Shown in pieces: positions 1 to 6,667 of a DNA stretch of 12,800 nucleotides (its first letter is position 1; each line of letters opens with the position of its first letter). Both the position numbers and the translations under genes were made by a program. Under the pieces are notes generated by a model, which saw only the letters and a list, made by a program, of their open reading frames with translations, was not told the DNA's origin and ran no database searches. The stretch comes from CAADGY01 sp900696665 (GTDB lineage: Bacteria; Acidobacteriota; Terriglobia; Bryobacterales; Bryobacteraceae), in contig JAPSFM010000133.1 of NCBI GenBank assembly GCA_035063885.1, positions 1 to 12,800 on the forward strand. The letters run 5' to 3'.

Positions 1-87
1 GCCAGAGGAAGAGTCAGAAGGGAAAGGAGTACGAGTCGCAGCATAGCGTGACTTATCACGATACCGCAACCGGGCCCTATCCGCGGG

Positions 88-459
88 GTGCTGTCCATTT
101 CTCAAGGCAGCCACCGGATCGAGGCGAGACATGCCTCACCATACATCGCTGATGTGGGCGAACGCATTCGCGCCAGGGCTGGAATCGAACCAAGGGTGAA
201 AGTACTCGATGTCGCATGTGGCCCCGGCAATGCCGCGCGCACCGCGGCCCGCGCTGGCGCACGGACTACCGGGCTCGGCTTCGTGCCAAAGCCGCTTCAG
301 GCGGGGAAGTCCAAAGCCGAGGGCCCTGAAATGGAGTTGCGTGTGGGTGACGCCGGGAATCTCCCCTTTGAGGATCGGAGCTTCGATCGCGTTAGAGACT
401 GCAACCTGCACTTATGCCTGAAACGGGACTCCGCCGCGGGGTATACTGCGGGTAACTAG
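88..459 (+). pseudogene. Remnant of a class I SAM-dependent methyltransferase
   Basis: A 123-codon frame opening with GTG contains a recognisable piece of a class I methyltransferase: motif I (VLDVACGPGN, residues ~39-48), then an Ala/Arg-rich helix and the later LPFEDRSFD segment (residues ~92-100). The family is normally above 200 residues. This copy lacks the N-terminal helices and stops making family sense after SFDRV, where the last ~20 residues read like untranslated DNA. At the end of the second strand, where the family normally has an acidic residue that binds the SAM ribose (usually LDF), this copy has LGF. No good ribosome binding site precedes the GTG. I read it as a dead, doubly truncated gene rather than a working enzyme. 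The remnant proper covers roughly 120-390. Alternatively it could be a short expressed protein of unknown role, which I think unlikely. Confidence 0.6.
418..447 (+). promoter_or_regulatory. Candidate sigma-70 promoter for the TonB-dependent receptor gene
   Basis: A -10-like hexamer TATACT (442-447, five of six consensus bases) is preceded at 18-bp spacing by CTGAAA (418-423, four of six matches to TTGACA). Transcription would start near 454 and give a ~64-base leader. That leader contains a small stem (CTGCCC 472-477 with GGGCAG 488-493) and a tandem TTGCAT TTGCAT at 495-506. The site lies in the 3' end of the methyltransferase remnant. It is inferred from hexamers only. Confidence 0.35.
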
Positions 460-506
460 CTTCGGTCTTGTCTGCCCAGAGGAAGCCGGGCAGGTTGCAT
501 TTGCAT

Positions 507-513
507 GAGGAGG
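507..513 (+). promoter_or_regulatory. Ribosome binding site fixing the receptor start
   Basis: GAGGAGG at 507-513 is a near-perfect Shine-Dalgarno sequence. It lies 4 bases before GTG 518 and 19 bases before the in-frame ATG at 533. The GTG start is therefore preferred, although the spacing is slightly short. Confidence 0.6.
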
Positions 514-517
514 TTAC

Positions 518-3500
518 GTGCACTCGCGAAAAATGCTCTGCATCGCCGTGCTTGCGGCAATGCTTCCTTTTTCTTACCTCCATGCGCAGGTAAGCACAGC
601 AACTATTCTTGGCACCGTCACTGACCGTAGCGGCGCTGTAGTGCCCAATGCCCGCGTCACGGTTACGAATCTCGAAACAAACTTCTCGCGTTCGGTGGAG
701 ACCGACGAGGTGGGCCAATATTCGATTCCATTCCTGCCAACCGGCACCTATCGCGTCGAAGTGGTCACCAGCACCTTCAAGAAGTTCGTGCAGACCGGCG
801 TCGTTCTGGACGTCGGCCGCTCGGCGCGCGTCGATCCGGTCCTGGATATCGGAGCGCTTACCGAAGTCGTTTCAGTCACAGCGGATGCGCCGCTGGTCAA
901 TACTACCTCAGCCGTGGTCGGACGTACCGTCGAGAACACGGAAATCGTCAACCTGCCTCTGGTGAACCGCAACGTCTACTCGCTGCTCAACCTCACGCCC
1001 GGAGTGGAAGCTTCCGTAAGTGGGAACGCCTTTGGGTTCCGCGAACAGCGCACCATGGTGAATGGCGGCTCTTACGGCGGGACCGGCACGGTGAATTACT
1101 TCCTCGATGGGGGCAACAACACCACCGGCCTTCGGGGAACCGGAAACGCAGTGCCGAATCCCGATGCCGTCCAGGAGTTTCGCGTCATCACCAACAGCTA
1201 CGGCGCCGAGTTCGGCCGCTTTGCCGGCGGCGTTGTCGACGTTGTAACGAAATCCGGCACCAACGAATTCCACGGTTCGTTGTTCGAGTTCATCCGCAAC
1301 GACAAGTTGAATGCCACCACCTGGAACGCCAGCAGCAAAGCGCCACTCCGCCGCAATCAGTTTGGCGGCACGCTGGGTGGACCGGTGCTGCGGAACAGGA
1401 CCTTTTTCTTCGGCAGCTACTCCGGACTCCGCCAACGGGAGTACGAGTTCAAGAACACCGCTATTGTTCCGACGCCTCTTGAGCGCACCGGCGATTTCTC
1501 GCAGTCCGCCATCAAACCCATCGACCCGGCGACAGGCCAGCCCTTTCCCGGCGGCGTGATTCCTTCTAACCGGTTCGATCCCACCGCGAAGCGGATCCTC
1601 GGCGAGTACGTCCCTCAGGCCAACCTGCCGGGAAACTTCGTCGAGGTCACGCAACCGGAGCCCTACGATACCGACGAATTGCAGTTCAAGGTCGACCATA
1701 TGCTCTCCTCATCGCACCAGTTGACGGGCAGCTATTTCCGCGACACCGGCACCAGCCTGGAATCGCTCGCCGGCAATCTCATCTGGTCGCAGCGCCAGTT
1801 CAAATGGACACAGCAGAACTTCAATGTGAGTGATACCTGGACTGCCGGCCCCACCGCCGTTAACCAGCTTCGGCTAACCTATGTCCGCAACTTCGGCGGA
1901 CGCCTGAACATTCCGGAAATCTCTTTGGGCGATCTCGGGTCCGGGTTTCAGATTCAGGGTGCGCCGTCTCTTCCGCAGATTCAGGTTTCGGGCTACTTCA
2001 ACCTCTCGCAGGCCATTGCCGGACCCAGCGCGGGGAGCAATTACTACGGTCTCCGTGACAACTTCAGCCTCAATCACGGCAACCACACGCTGAAGTTCGG
2101 CGGCGAGGTTTACCTGGAAAAGTTCATCCACGACACCACCCTGAACAACTACGGCACCTTTTCCTTCAACGGCACCATTAGCAAAAACGCGCTGGCCGAT
2201 TTCCTGTTGGGCCGCCCTGTCACCATGAACCAGGATGCCCCGGTAACCAAGATCGACAACGTGTGGTACACCGGTCTGTTCATACAGGATGACTGGCGCA
2301 TTCACCCGCGGCTGACGCTCAACCTCGGGCTGCGGTACGATTTTCAGACGCCGGCCACCGATCCGCATGATCGCAAGCTGACGTTCATTCAGGGGCGGCA
2401 GTCTACCGTCGTTCCCAACGCTCCCGCCGGGCTGCTCTTCCCCGGGGATGAAGGCATCGGCCGGGGTATCATCTCATCCGACAGGAACAACTTCGCGCCG
2501 CGAATCGGACTGGCCTGGGATCCGTTTGGTGATAGCAAGACCTCTATTCGCACCGGCTTCGGCTTGTTCTATGGCGGCATCTCCGGAAACGAATGGAACT
2601 CCACCGCCGATAACCAGCCGTTTACTATTCGCCAACGCTTCAACAACGTGGCGAGTCTGACCGACCCTTACGGTCTATTGCCGGGCGGTGTCTCTCCTTA
2701 TCCTTACAGCTACACGCCCTCGGCTCCTCGCTTCGTCTTTCCGGCTTCCATCGCTGGACCCAGCTTAGATTTCCGGTGGCCCTATACCTATCAGATGAAC
2801 TTTTCGGTTCAGCGGCAGTTGAGCAGCGATCTCAGCGTCGAGGCCGGATACGTCAGTTCGCTCTCTCACAAACTGCCGTTCACAAGGGACTTGAACTACC
2901 CCATTTACGGACCTGGCGCCACCACCGGAAACGTCAACAGCCGGCGTCCGATCCAGCCCGGCACCCTTGCCGTTATCGGCCAACTCAACTCCATCATGAA
3001 CAGCGCATATCACGGATTGCAGTTGACCGCCGATAAGCGCATGTCCAGAAATTTCCAGGTGAAAGCTTTCTACACTTTCAGCAAAAGCCTGGAAGGAGCC
3101 CGCATGCAGAACGACACCACCTCCGGCGGCGCGCAGAACATGAACAATCTCTCCGCCGAGCGTGGGCGCACCGACAATGACAGGCGTCACAACTTCGTCG
3201 CGTCCATTGTCTGGCAGACCAACTATTTCCGCGATGTGCGCTACGCCCACCTGCTGCTCGACGGCTGGACGATATCGGCCATCACCACGTTCCGCAGCGG
3301 AGCGCCCTTCACGGTGACGAACGGAACCGACCGGAATCTCGACGGTACCAGCAACGACCGCGCCGACTTGACCGGCAATCCGCGCCTCGACCCCAATCGG
3401 AGCCGTGCCGCCGTTACGGCGAAGTGGTTTGATCCGTCCGCGTTTGCCGTCACGCCGCTCGGCCAGAACGGTACCTCCGGCAGGAATATTCTGGATGAAC

Positions 3501-3709
3501 CGGGCCGGAAGAACGTGGATTTTGCGATATTCCGCGATTTCACGATTCGCGAAAATATGGCGCTGCAATTCCGCGCCGAGTTGACCAATGGCTTTAATCT
3601 GGTGAATCTGAACGGCCCGACTTCGAATCTGAATTCGTCGGCTGTGGGCACCATTCGCGGAGCGCAGGACATGCGGCAAGTCCAGTTGGGGTTGCGCCTG
3701 CGATTCTGA
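518..3709 (+). CDS. TonB-dependent receptor with N-terminal carboxypeptidase-regulatory-like domain
   Basis: This 1063-residue outer-membrane protein should take up a large or scarce ligand using TonB energy; the substrate cannot be read from the sequence. It has a Sec signal peptide (residues 1-24, cleavage after LHAQ). Next comes a carboxypeptidase-regulatory-like beta-sandwich (~27-110, with GTVTDRSGAVVPNARVTVTN). A plug domain follows (~118-248), including the DAVQEFRVITNSYGAEFGR and GGVVDVVTKSG segments typical of Oar-like acidobacterial receptors. The rest is a long beta-barrel rich in aromatic and Asn/Gly residues. The last residue is Phe, as in the signal for BAM-dependent barrel insertion. 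Length is typical for this group. No SusD-like lipoprotein, TonB or ExbB/D gene is adjacent, so it stands alone and presumably relies on TonB encoded elsewhere. A GAGGAGG site supports GTG 518, and a strong hairpin follows the stop. Confidence 0.96.
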   Translation: MHSRKMLCIAVLAAMLPFSYLHAQVSTATILGTVTDRSGAVVPNARVTVTNLETNFSRSVETDEVGQYSIPFLPTGTYRVEVVTSTFKKFVQTGVVLDVGRSARVDPVLDIGALTEVVSVTADAPLVNTTSAVVGRTVENTEIVNLPLVNRNVYSLLNLTPGVEASVSGNAFGFREQRTMVNGGSYGGTGTVNYFLDGGNNTTGLRGTGNAVPNPDAVQEFRVITNSYGAEFGRFAGGVVDVVTKSGTNEFHGSLFEFIRNDKLNATTWNASSKAPLRRNQFGGTLGGPVLRNRTFFFGSYSGLRQREYEFKNTAIVPTPLERTGDFSQSAIKPIDPATGQPFPGGVIPSNRFDPTAKRILGEYVPQANLPGNFVEVTQPEPYDTDELQFKVDHMLSSSHQLTGSYFRDTGTSLESLAGNLIWSQRQFKWTQQNFNVSDTWTAGPTAVNQLRLTYVRNFGGRLNIPEISLGDLGSGFQIQGAPSLPQIQVSGYFNLSQAIAGPSAGSNYYGLRDNFSLNHGNHTLKFGGEVYLEKFIHDTTLNNYGTFSFNGTISKNALADFLLGRPVTMNQDAPVTKIDNVWYTGLFIQDDWRIHPRLTLNLGLRYDFQTPATDPHDRKLTFIQGRQSTVVPNAPAGLLFPGDEGIGRGIISSDRNNFAPRIGLAWDPFGDSKTSIRTGFGLFYGGISGNEWNSTADNQPFTIRQRFNNVASLTDPYGLLPGGVSPYPYSYTPSAPRFVFPASIAGPSLDFRWPYTYQMNFSVQRQLSSDLSVEAGYVSSLSHKLPFTRDLNYPIYGPGATTGNVNSRRPIQPGTLAVIGQLNSIMNSAYHGLQLTADKRMSRNFQVKAFYTFSKSLEGARMQNDTTSGGAQNMNNLSAERGRTDNDRRHNFVASIVWQTNYFRDVRYAHLLLDGWTISAITTFRSGAPFTVTNGTDRNLDGTSNDRADLTGNPRLDPNRSRAAVTAKWFDPSAFAVTPLGQNGTSGRNILDEPGRKNVDFAIFRDFTIRENMALQFRAELTNGFNLVNLNGPTSNLNSSAVGTIRGAQDMRQVQLGLRLRF

Positions 3710-3717
3710 TTTGGAGC

Positions 3718-3744
3718 AAGCGGGCGGTCTCCAGCCGCCCGCTT
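3718..3744. terminator. Bidirectional hairpin terminator between convergent genes
   Basis: A perfect 10-bp stem, AAGCGGGCGG (3718-3727) and CCGCCCGCTT (3735-3744), has a 7-base loop. It starts 9 bases after the receptor stop and ends 6 bases before the stop of the convergent small gene. The AA/TT ends give a short T pair on each strand but there is no long T-tract. The position between two converging stops strongly suggests a shared terminator. Confidence 0.65.
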
Positions 3745-3750
3745 CGGTTC

Positions 3751-3954
3751 CTACCGGAACGCTGCCATCAGTAGATCCGCCACCGAGCGAAGCCGTTGGC
3801 AGTCCTCACAGTCTTCGGCACAACCGCGTGGATGCTCCATCAGATAGCGAAGCTGTTCATGAAGAACTTCACCGCGGTCGGCGGGCGGCAAAAGCTTGAA
3901 CGACTCTTCCTCGTTGCCGCCGGCTGGATTCGAGAAGCACTCGGTGGGTCCCAT
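3751..3954 (-). CDS. Small acidic Cys/His-rich hypothetical protein (67 aa)
   Basis: I do not recognise a named family. The predicted 67-residue protein has no signal peptide or membrane segment. Its second half (HEQLRYLMEHPRG, then CAEDCEDCQRL and a Leu-rich helix ending LLMAAFR) places three cysteines in a C-x3-C-x2-C pattern, with two histidines just before. That could bind a metal, or be a small helical protein with a redox or zinc site. Reasons to think it real: GTGAGG lies 6-7 bases upstream of the ATG, the composition is protein-like with an amphipathic C-terminal helix, and the gene ends against a strong hairpin facing the receptor gene. It is monocistronic in this window. The alternative is a chance frame in GC-rich DNA. 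Confidence 0.6.
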   Translation of the reverse strand: MGPTECFSNPAGGNEEESFKLLPPADRGEVLHEQLRYLMEHPRGCAEDCEDCQRLRSVADLLMAAFR

Positions 3955-4339
3955 AATAGCCTCACACTACTATCGACGTTTAGCCGTGCAGCTTTAGGTA
4001 CACACCGGTCTGTTCGTTCACACTAGTACGCAATTTTTATCTCTCGTTTTTACAACACCCTCACGCCGCCTGCGCCTCTCTCCACCAAACCGCTGGTTTA
4101 TTTTGGAATCGAGTAGTTGCTCGCTGGCCGAGAGGCAACCACCGAACCTCGCGCAGGACTATCCCGGGAAGTGTAAATCCTGATCACGCTGGAGGCGACG
4201 TCGAAGGCCTGCCCAAGGCTCTCTTTCACTACTTGCGCGGGAGCCCGGGACCGGTCCCTGCGCGCGGGCAAAAAGCGCGTGTCACAAAATGCTCGAATCA
4301 TAAACCGGAACGCGCCGCCGGGCGCGATAATGCATTCGG
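3955..4339. other. 385-base intergenic stretch without a convincing gene
   Basis: This should hold the leftward promoter of the small 67-aa gene and the rightward promoter of the alpha/beta hydrolase gene. I see no strong sigma-70 hexamer pair for either. It contains an AT-rich patch at 4031-4053, a perfect 12-bp palindrome GGGACCGGTCCC (4247-4258), and a GC hairpin CGCGCC-GCCG-GGCGCG (4311-4326) just before the hydrolase start. A leftward open frame at 4301-4098 (67 codons) has a partly protein-like C-terminal half (around VVKESLGQAFDVASSVIRIY). It has no recognisable homology and no ribosome binding site, so I do not call it a gene. No RNA gene or repeat array is visible. Confidence 0.5.
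4311..4326 (+). promoter_or_regulatory. GC hairpin just upstream of the hydrolase start
   Basis: A perfect 6-bp stem, CGCGCC (4311-4316) and GGCGCG (4321-4326), has a four-base loop and ends 13 bases before ATG 4340. In mRNA it would sit where a ribosome binding site is expected, and none is visible. It could dampen translation or be a chance product of GC-rich sequence. Confidence 0.2.
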
Positions 4340-5164
4340 ATGTTGGCGAAAACGATCGTCCTGCTGCTCATCGCCGCCGCCTCGTGGGCGTTCCTGTCCT
4401 ATCTGGCCCATCGATCCATTTACTATCCCCTTCGAGATGGCTGGTGGGAACAGAAAGACAGGGCCGGCGCGGAGGATGTTTGGATCAATACAACGGACGG
4501 AGTGCGTCTGCACGGCTGGTGGATCGAAGCGCCCGGAAAGGACCTTGCGACCCTCTACCTCCACGGCAACGGCGGCAACATCACACACCGTTCGCACCGC
4601 GTTCCGGCGATCACTGCCGCCGGTTCCGCACTCCTCCTGCTCGACTATCGCGGCTATGGCAAGAGCCAGGGCACTCCGGGTGAAGCCGGGCTCCTCCGCG
4701 ACGCGCAGGCGGGCTACGAATTTCTTCTCAGCCGTGGAATTCCACCGGAGCGGATCGTGCTCTATGGGGAGTCGTTGGGTACGGCCGTCGCCGTGTCTCT
4801 TGCAGCGATCCGCCCGCCGGCGGGGCTCGTGCTCGAAGCACCGTTTACCTCCGCCCGCGCCGTTGCCGCTCGCGTTCTGCCCATCATCGGTCCGTTGTTA
4901 ATCTCCGGCTACGACTCACTCAGGAAGATTACGCGTGTTCATGTTCCACTGCTCATCCTCCACGGAGACCAGGACGAAGTGATTGCGCTCGAGTTCGGAA
5001 AACGGCTTTTCGCCGCTGCTAACGAACCCAAGTTCTTTTGGCAAGTGCATGGAGCAGGGCACAACAATATCCCTGAAACGGCCGGCCCCGAATATGTAGA
5101 GAGACTGCGGACCTTCTACGCGAAACTGCACCAGCCGCCCAATATCGAGTCTGCTCCCCGGTGA
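4340..5164 (+). CDS. Membrane-anchored alpha/beta hydrolase (BEM46/ABHD13-like)
   Basis: This 274-residue serine hydrolase has an N-terminal hydrophobic segment (residues ~4-22), probably an uncleaved anchor that leaves the catalytic domain outside the cytoplasmic membrane. The fold's landmarks appear in order: the oxyanion-loop strand LYLHGNGGN (~72-80), LDYRGYGKS (~101-109), the nucleophile elbow GESLG with Ser145, the acid strand LILHGDQDEVI with Asp212 (or Asp210), and His241 in GAGHNN. The full triad is present, so the enzyme should be active. The substrate is unknown; relatives are esterases, thioesterases or lipases. Length is normal for the family. The start at ATG 4340 lacks a clear Shine-Dalgarno sequence and sits just after a GC hairpin; it is chosen because it leaves a clean hydrophobic N-terminus. 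It is convergent with the SelA-like gene and has no partner on its own strand. Confidence 0.93.
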   Translation: MLAKTIVLLLIAAASWAFLSYLAHRSIYYPLRDGWWEQKDRAGAEDVWINTTDGVRLHGWWIEAPGKDLATLYLHGNGGNITHRSHRVPAITAAGSALLLLDYRGYGKSQGTPGEAGLLRDAQAGYEFLLSRGIPPERIVLYGESLGTAVAVSLAAIRPPAGLVLEAPFTSARAVAARVLPIIGPLLISGYDSLRKITRVHVPLLILHGDQDEVIALEFGKRLFAAANEPKFFWQVHGAGHNNIPETAGPEYVERLRTFYAKLHQPPNIESAPR

Positions 5165-5379
5165 TGCCGCAAACCTCGCCCGCCACGAAGCGCGATTCGT
5201 TGCCGGCCGGAAGCCCGAAAGCCGGTACAATTTCCATCGGCCGGGCGGAAAGTTCGAACAGTATGTGCTCGCCGAAGGTCTCCCCTTGCTTCCTGGGGTC
5301 CTTGCGCTTCGGATCCTGAACGGATTTTTTCCGTTCAGGCCTTCCCGGACGTAGTAGACGCCGCCGGCGCGAAAACTTG
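5165..5379. other. Convergent spacer with coding-like open frames on both strands
   Basis: These 215 bases separate the stops of the hydrolase and SelA-like genes. A leftward frame is open from about 5429 to 5019 and reads protein-like between ~5320 and 5165 (around ETFGEHILFEL and MEIVPAFGLPAGNESRF), but its only ATG is at 5237. A second leftward frame, open across 5380-5325, carries a coding-like piece around FRAGGVYYVREGL. The two would join by a -1 shift near an A6 run. The rightward frame is also open from 5163 to 5352. None has a credible start and ribosome binding site, and I recognise no family. It may be a decayed gene remnant or simply GC-rich DNA with few stops. Confidence 0.3.
5315..5339. 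terminator. Perfect 10-bp hairpin between convergent genes
   Basis: CCTGAACGGA (5315-5324) pairs perfectly with TCCGTTCAGG (5330-5339) around a five-base loop (T5 on the plus strand, A5 on the minus). It begins 41 bases beyond the SelA-like stop and lies 150 bases beyond the hydrolase stop. No T-tract follows on either strand, so it is not a textbook intrinsic terminator. Its place between two converging genes still makes transcript-end formation or 3'-end protection the simplest role. Confidence 0.45.
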
Positions 5380-6624
5380 CTACGCCTTTCGCGCTGAACC
5401 CAATATCTGCCGCAATCGCTTGCCGATAATCAGGTCTTCGCCCGGTTGCAGCGTCGAAGGGACAATCTGAAGCCGGTCCCGGCGCGCGCTGCGCTTGGGA
5501 TCGGCCTTGGGATACCCCTCGCGCACGGCGGGAACCAGGCTCGGATTATCGTTCGTCAGAACCTCGATGCGGGGCTCACCGTCGCGAAGCTGGCGCGCGC
5601 AATCCTGCACGGTGAATCCCCATGCCTCAGCGTCCCAGTTCACGGTCAGTGTGGGATAACGATTTCCGCCCTGCGGAATCTGTATGTCCGTCGTCACGCC
5701 GGCCACCGTCTCCACCATCTTGGCGATACGTTTCACCCGTTCACTCCACTCGCGATCGAGCGATGCCAGATCCTTCTTCTTCCACGCCTCGACAGCGGCC
5801 AGGCAACCCATGATCTCTTCCTTGCCCACTTTCATGGGCCGGCAAACCGCGCCTTCCCAGGGATTGTAGTTCGCCAGTGCCGCTTCGATCAGGTCCTTGC
5901 GGCCCAGCAGCAACCCGGAACACTGCGGTCCCGCCAGCCCCTTGCCGCCGCTGAAAGTGTACAGGTCTACGCCCATCGTCGCGTACCGGGAAAGGTTCTC
6001 GATGGGAGGAATTCCCGCCGCCTGGTCCAGCAACATCGGTACGCCACGGCGCTTGGTGATCGCCAGCGCCTTTTCCAGTCTCTCTCCGTCGGCCGTCGTG
6101 TACACCATGGCGGTGTTGTCGTTGATCGCCGCTTCCAGTTCTTCGAAGCTGCGCGCCAGCACCAGCTTGCCTCCCGCCAGCCGGATCGCATTGTCGAAAG
6201 CGCTGCGGCCGCCGAACATCACCACCTCGTGCTTCAGGCCGGTGGTGTCCGGCAGTTGCCAGACGTTCTTCGGATCCGTCCCCGCGATGCAAGCCGCCGT
6301 GGCCGCCGCCATCGCTCCCGCGGCGCCGGAGGTGACCATGCCGGATTCGGCGCCGGACAACTCCGCCAGCCGTTTCCCTACCCCGCGCTGCAACTCGAAC
6401 ATGTCCACGAACTGCAGAGATGCTTCATGTTTCGCGGCCCGCACTTCCGGCAGCTCGAGCGAGCCGCTCAGGTACGTCCACGTTCCGCGTGCGTTGATCA
6501 GCGGGCGCACGCCGATTCGTGTGTAGATATTCGTCTTGGGTGGCTTCGCCATTGAGGCGCGAGCCAGCAGCGGCAGCGCGGCCACTGTCTTTAGAAAAGC
6601 GCGGCGGTTTTCATGGAAGCTCAT
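5380..6624 (-). CDS. Tat-targeted SelA-like PLP-dependent enzyme
   Basis: This 414-residue protein belongs to the fold-type I PLP family that contains selenocysteine synthase SelA and the D-glucosaminate-6-phosphate ammonia-lyase DgaE. It lacks any sign of a tRNA-charging context, so a small-molecule lyase or transferase is more likely than SelA. It opens with a twin-arginine signal (NRRAFLKT at residues 6-13, hydrophobic stretch ~14-24, possible cleavage after ASMA). The enzyme domain starts near TRIGVRPLINARGT (~35-48). The cofactor-binding TSGAAGAM loop lies at 98-105, the Asp that pairs with the pyridine ring is Asp200 (LLDQAAG), and the Schiff-base lysine is Lys228 (FSGGKGL). All key residues are present. 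It is probably co-transcribed with the serine hydrolase gene 43 bases upstream. The Shine-Dalgarno sequence before ATG 6624 is weak. Substrate unknown. Confidence 0.94.
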   Translation of the reverse strand: MSFHENRRAFLKTVAALPLLARASMAKPPKTNIYTRIGVRPLINARGTWTYLSGSLELPEVRAAKHEASLQFVDMFELQRGVGKRLAELSGAESGMVTSGAAGAMAAATAACIAGTDPKNVWQLPDTTGLKHEVVMFGGRSAFDNAIRLAGGKLVLARSFEELEAAINDNTAMVYTTADGERLEKALAITKRRGVPMLLDQAAGIPPIENLSRYATMGVDLYTFSGGKGLAGPQCSGLLLGRKDLIEAALANYNPWEGAVCRPMKVGKEEIMGCLAAVEAWKKKDLASLDREWSERVKRIAKMVETVAGVTTDIQIPQGGNRYPTLTVNWDAEAWGFTVQDCARQLRDGEPRIEVLTNDNPSLVPAVREGYPKADPKRSARRDRLQIVPSTLQPGEDLIIGKRLRQILGSARKA

Positions 6625-6642
6625 TTGGGCAGATTATCTCAT

Positions 6643-6654
6643 GCTTTCGAAAGC
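6643..6654. promoter_or_regulatory. 12-bp perfect palindrome in the hydrolase/SelA-like intergenic gap
   Basis: GCTTTCGAAAGC is a perfect 12-bp palindrome in the 43-base gap between the serine hydrolase stop (6668) and the SelA-like start (6624), 18 bases ahead of that start. It could be a small operator for an internal promoter or an RNA processing stem. The evidence is symmetry alone. Confidence 0.2.
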
Positions 6655-6667
6655 TGTGTGGCCGCCT

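Noticed and set aside
2765..3679. 304-codon minus-strand open frame inside the receptor gene
   Set aside because: Fully antisense to the beta-barrel coding sequence of a clear TonB-dependent receptor; no motif or start signal. The same holds for the minus frames at 908-1699 and 1874-2368.
4098..4301. 67-codon minus-strand open frame in the 385-base spacer
   Set aside because: The second half has reasonable composition, but there is no ribosome binding site, no recognisable family and no context to support it.
5315..5339. Programmed -1 frameshift signal (A AAA AAT) as in insertion-sequence transposases
   Set aside because: The heptamer is present on the minus strand but sits in the hairpin loop rather than before a downstream stem. 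No transposase motif, terminal repeats or target duplication is visible.
5446..6555. 369-codon plus-strand open frame
   Set aside because: Antisense to the SelA-like enzyme, whose catalytic residues and Tat signal are unambiguous. The plus translation is Arg/His/Gln-rich without domains.
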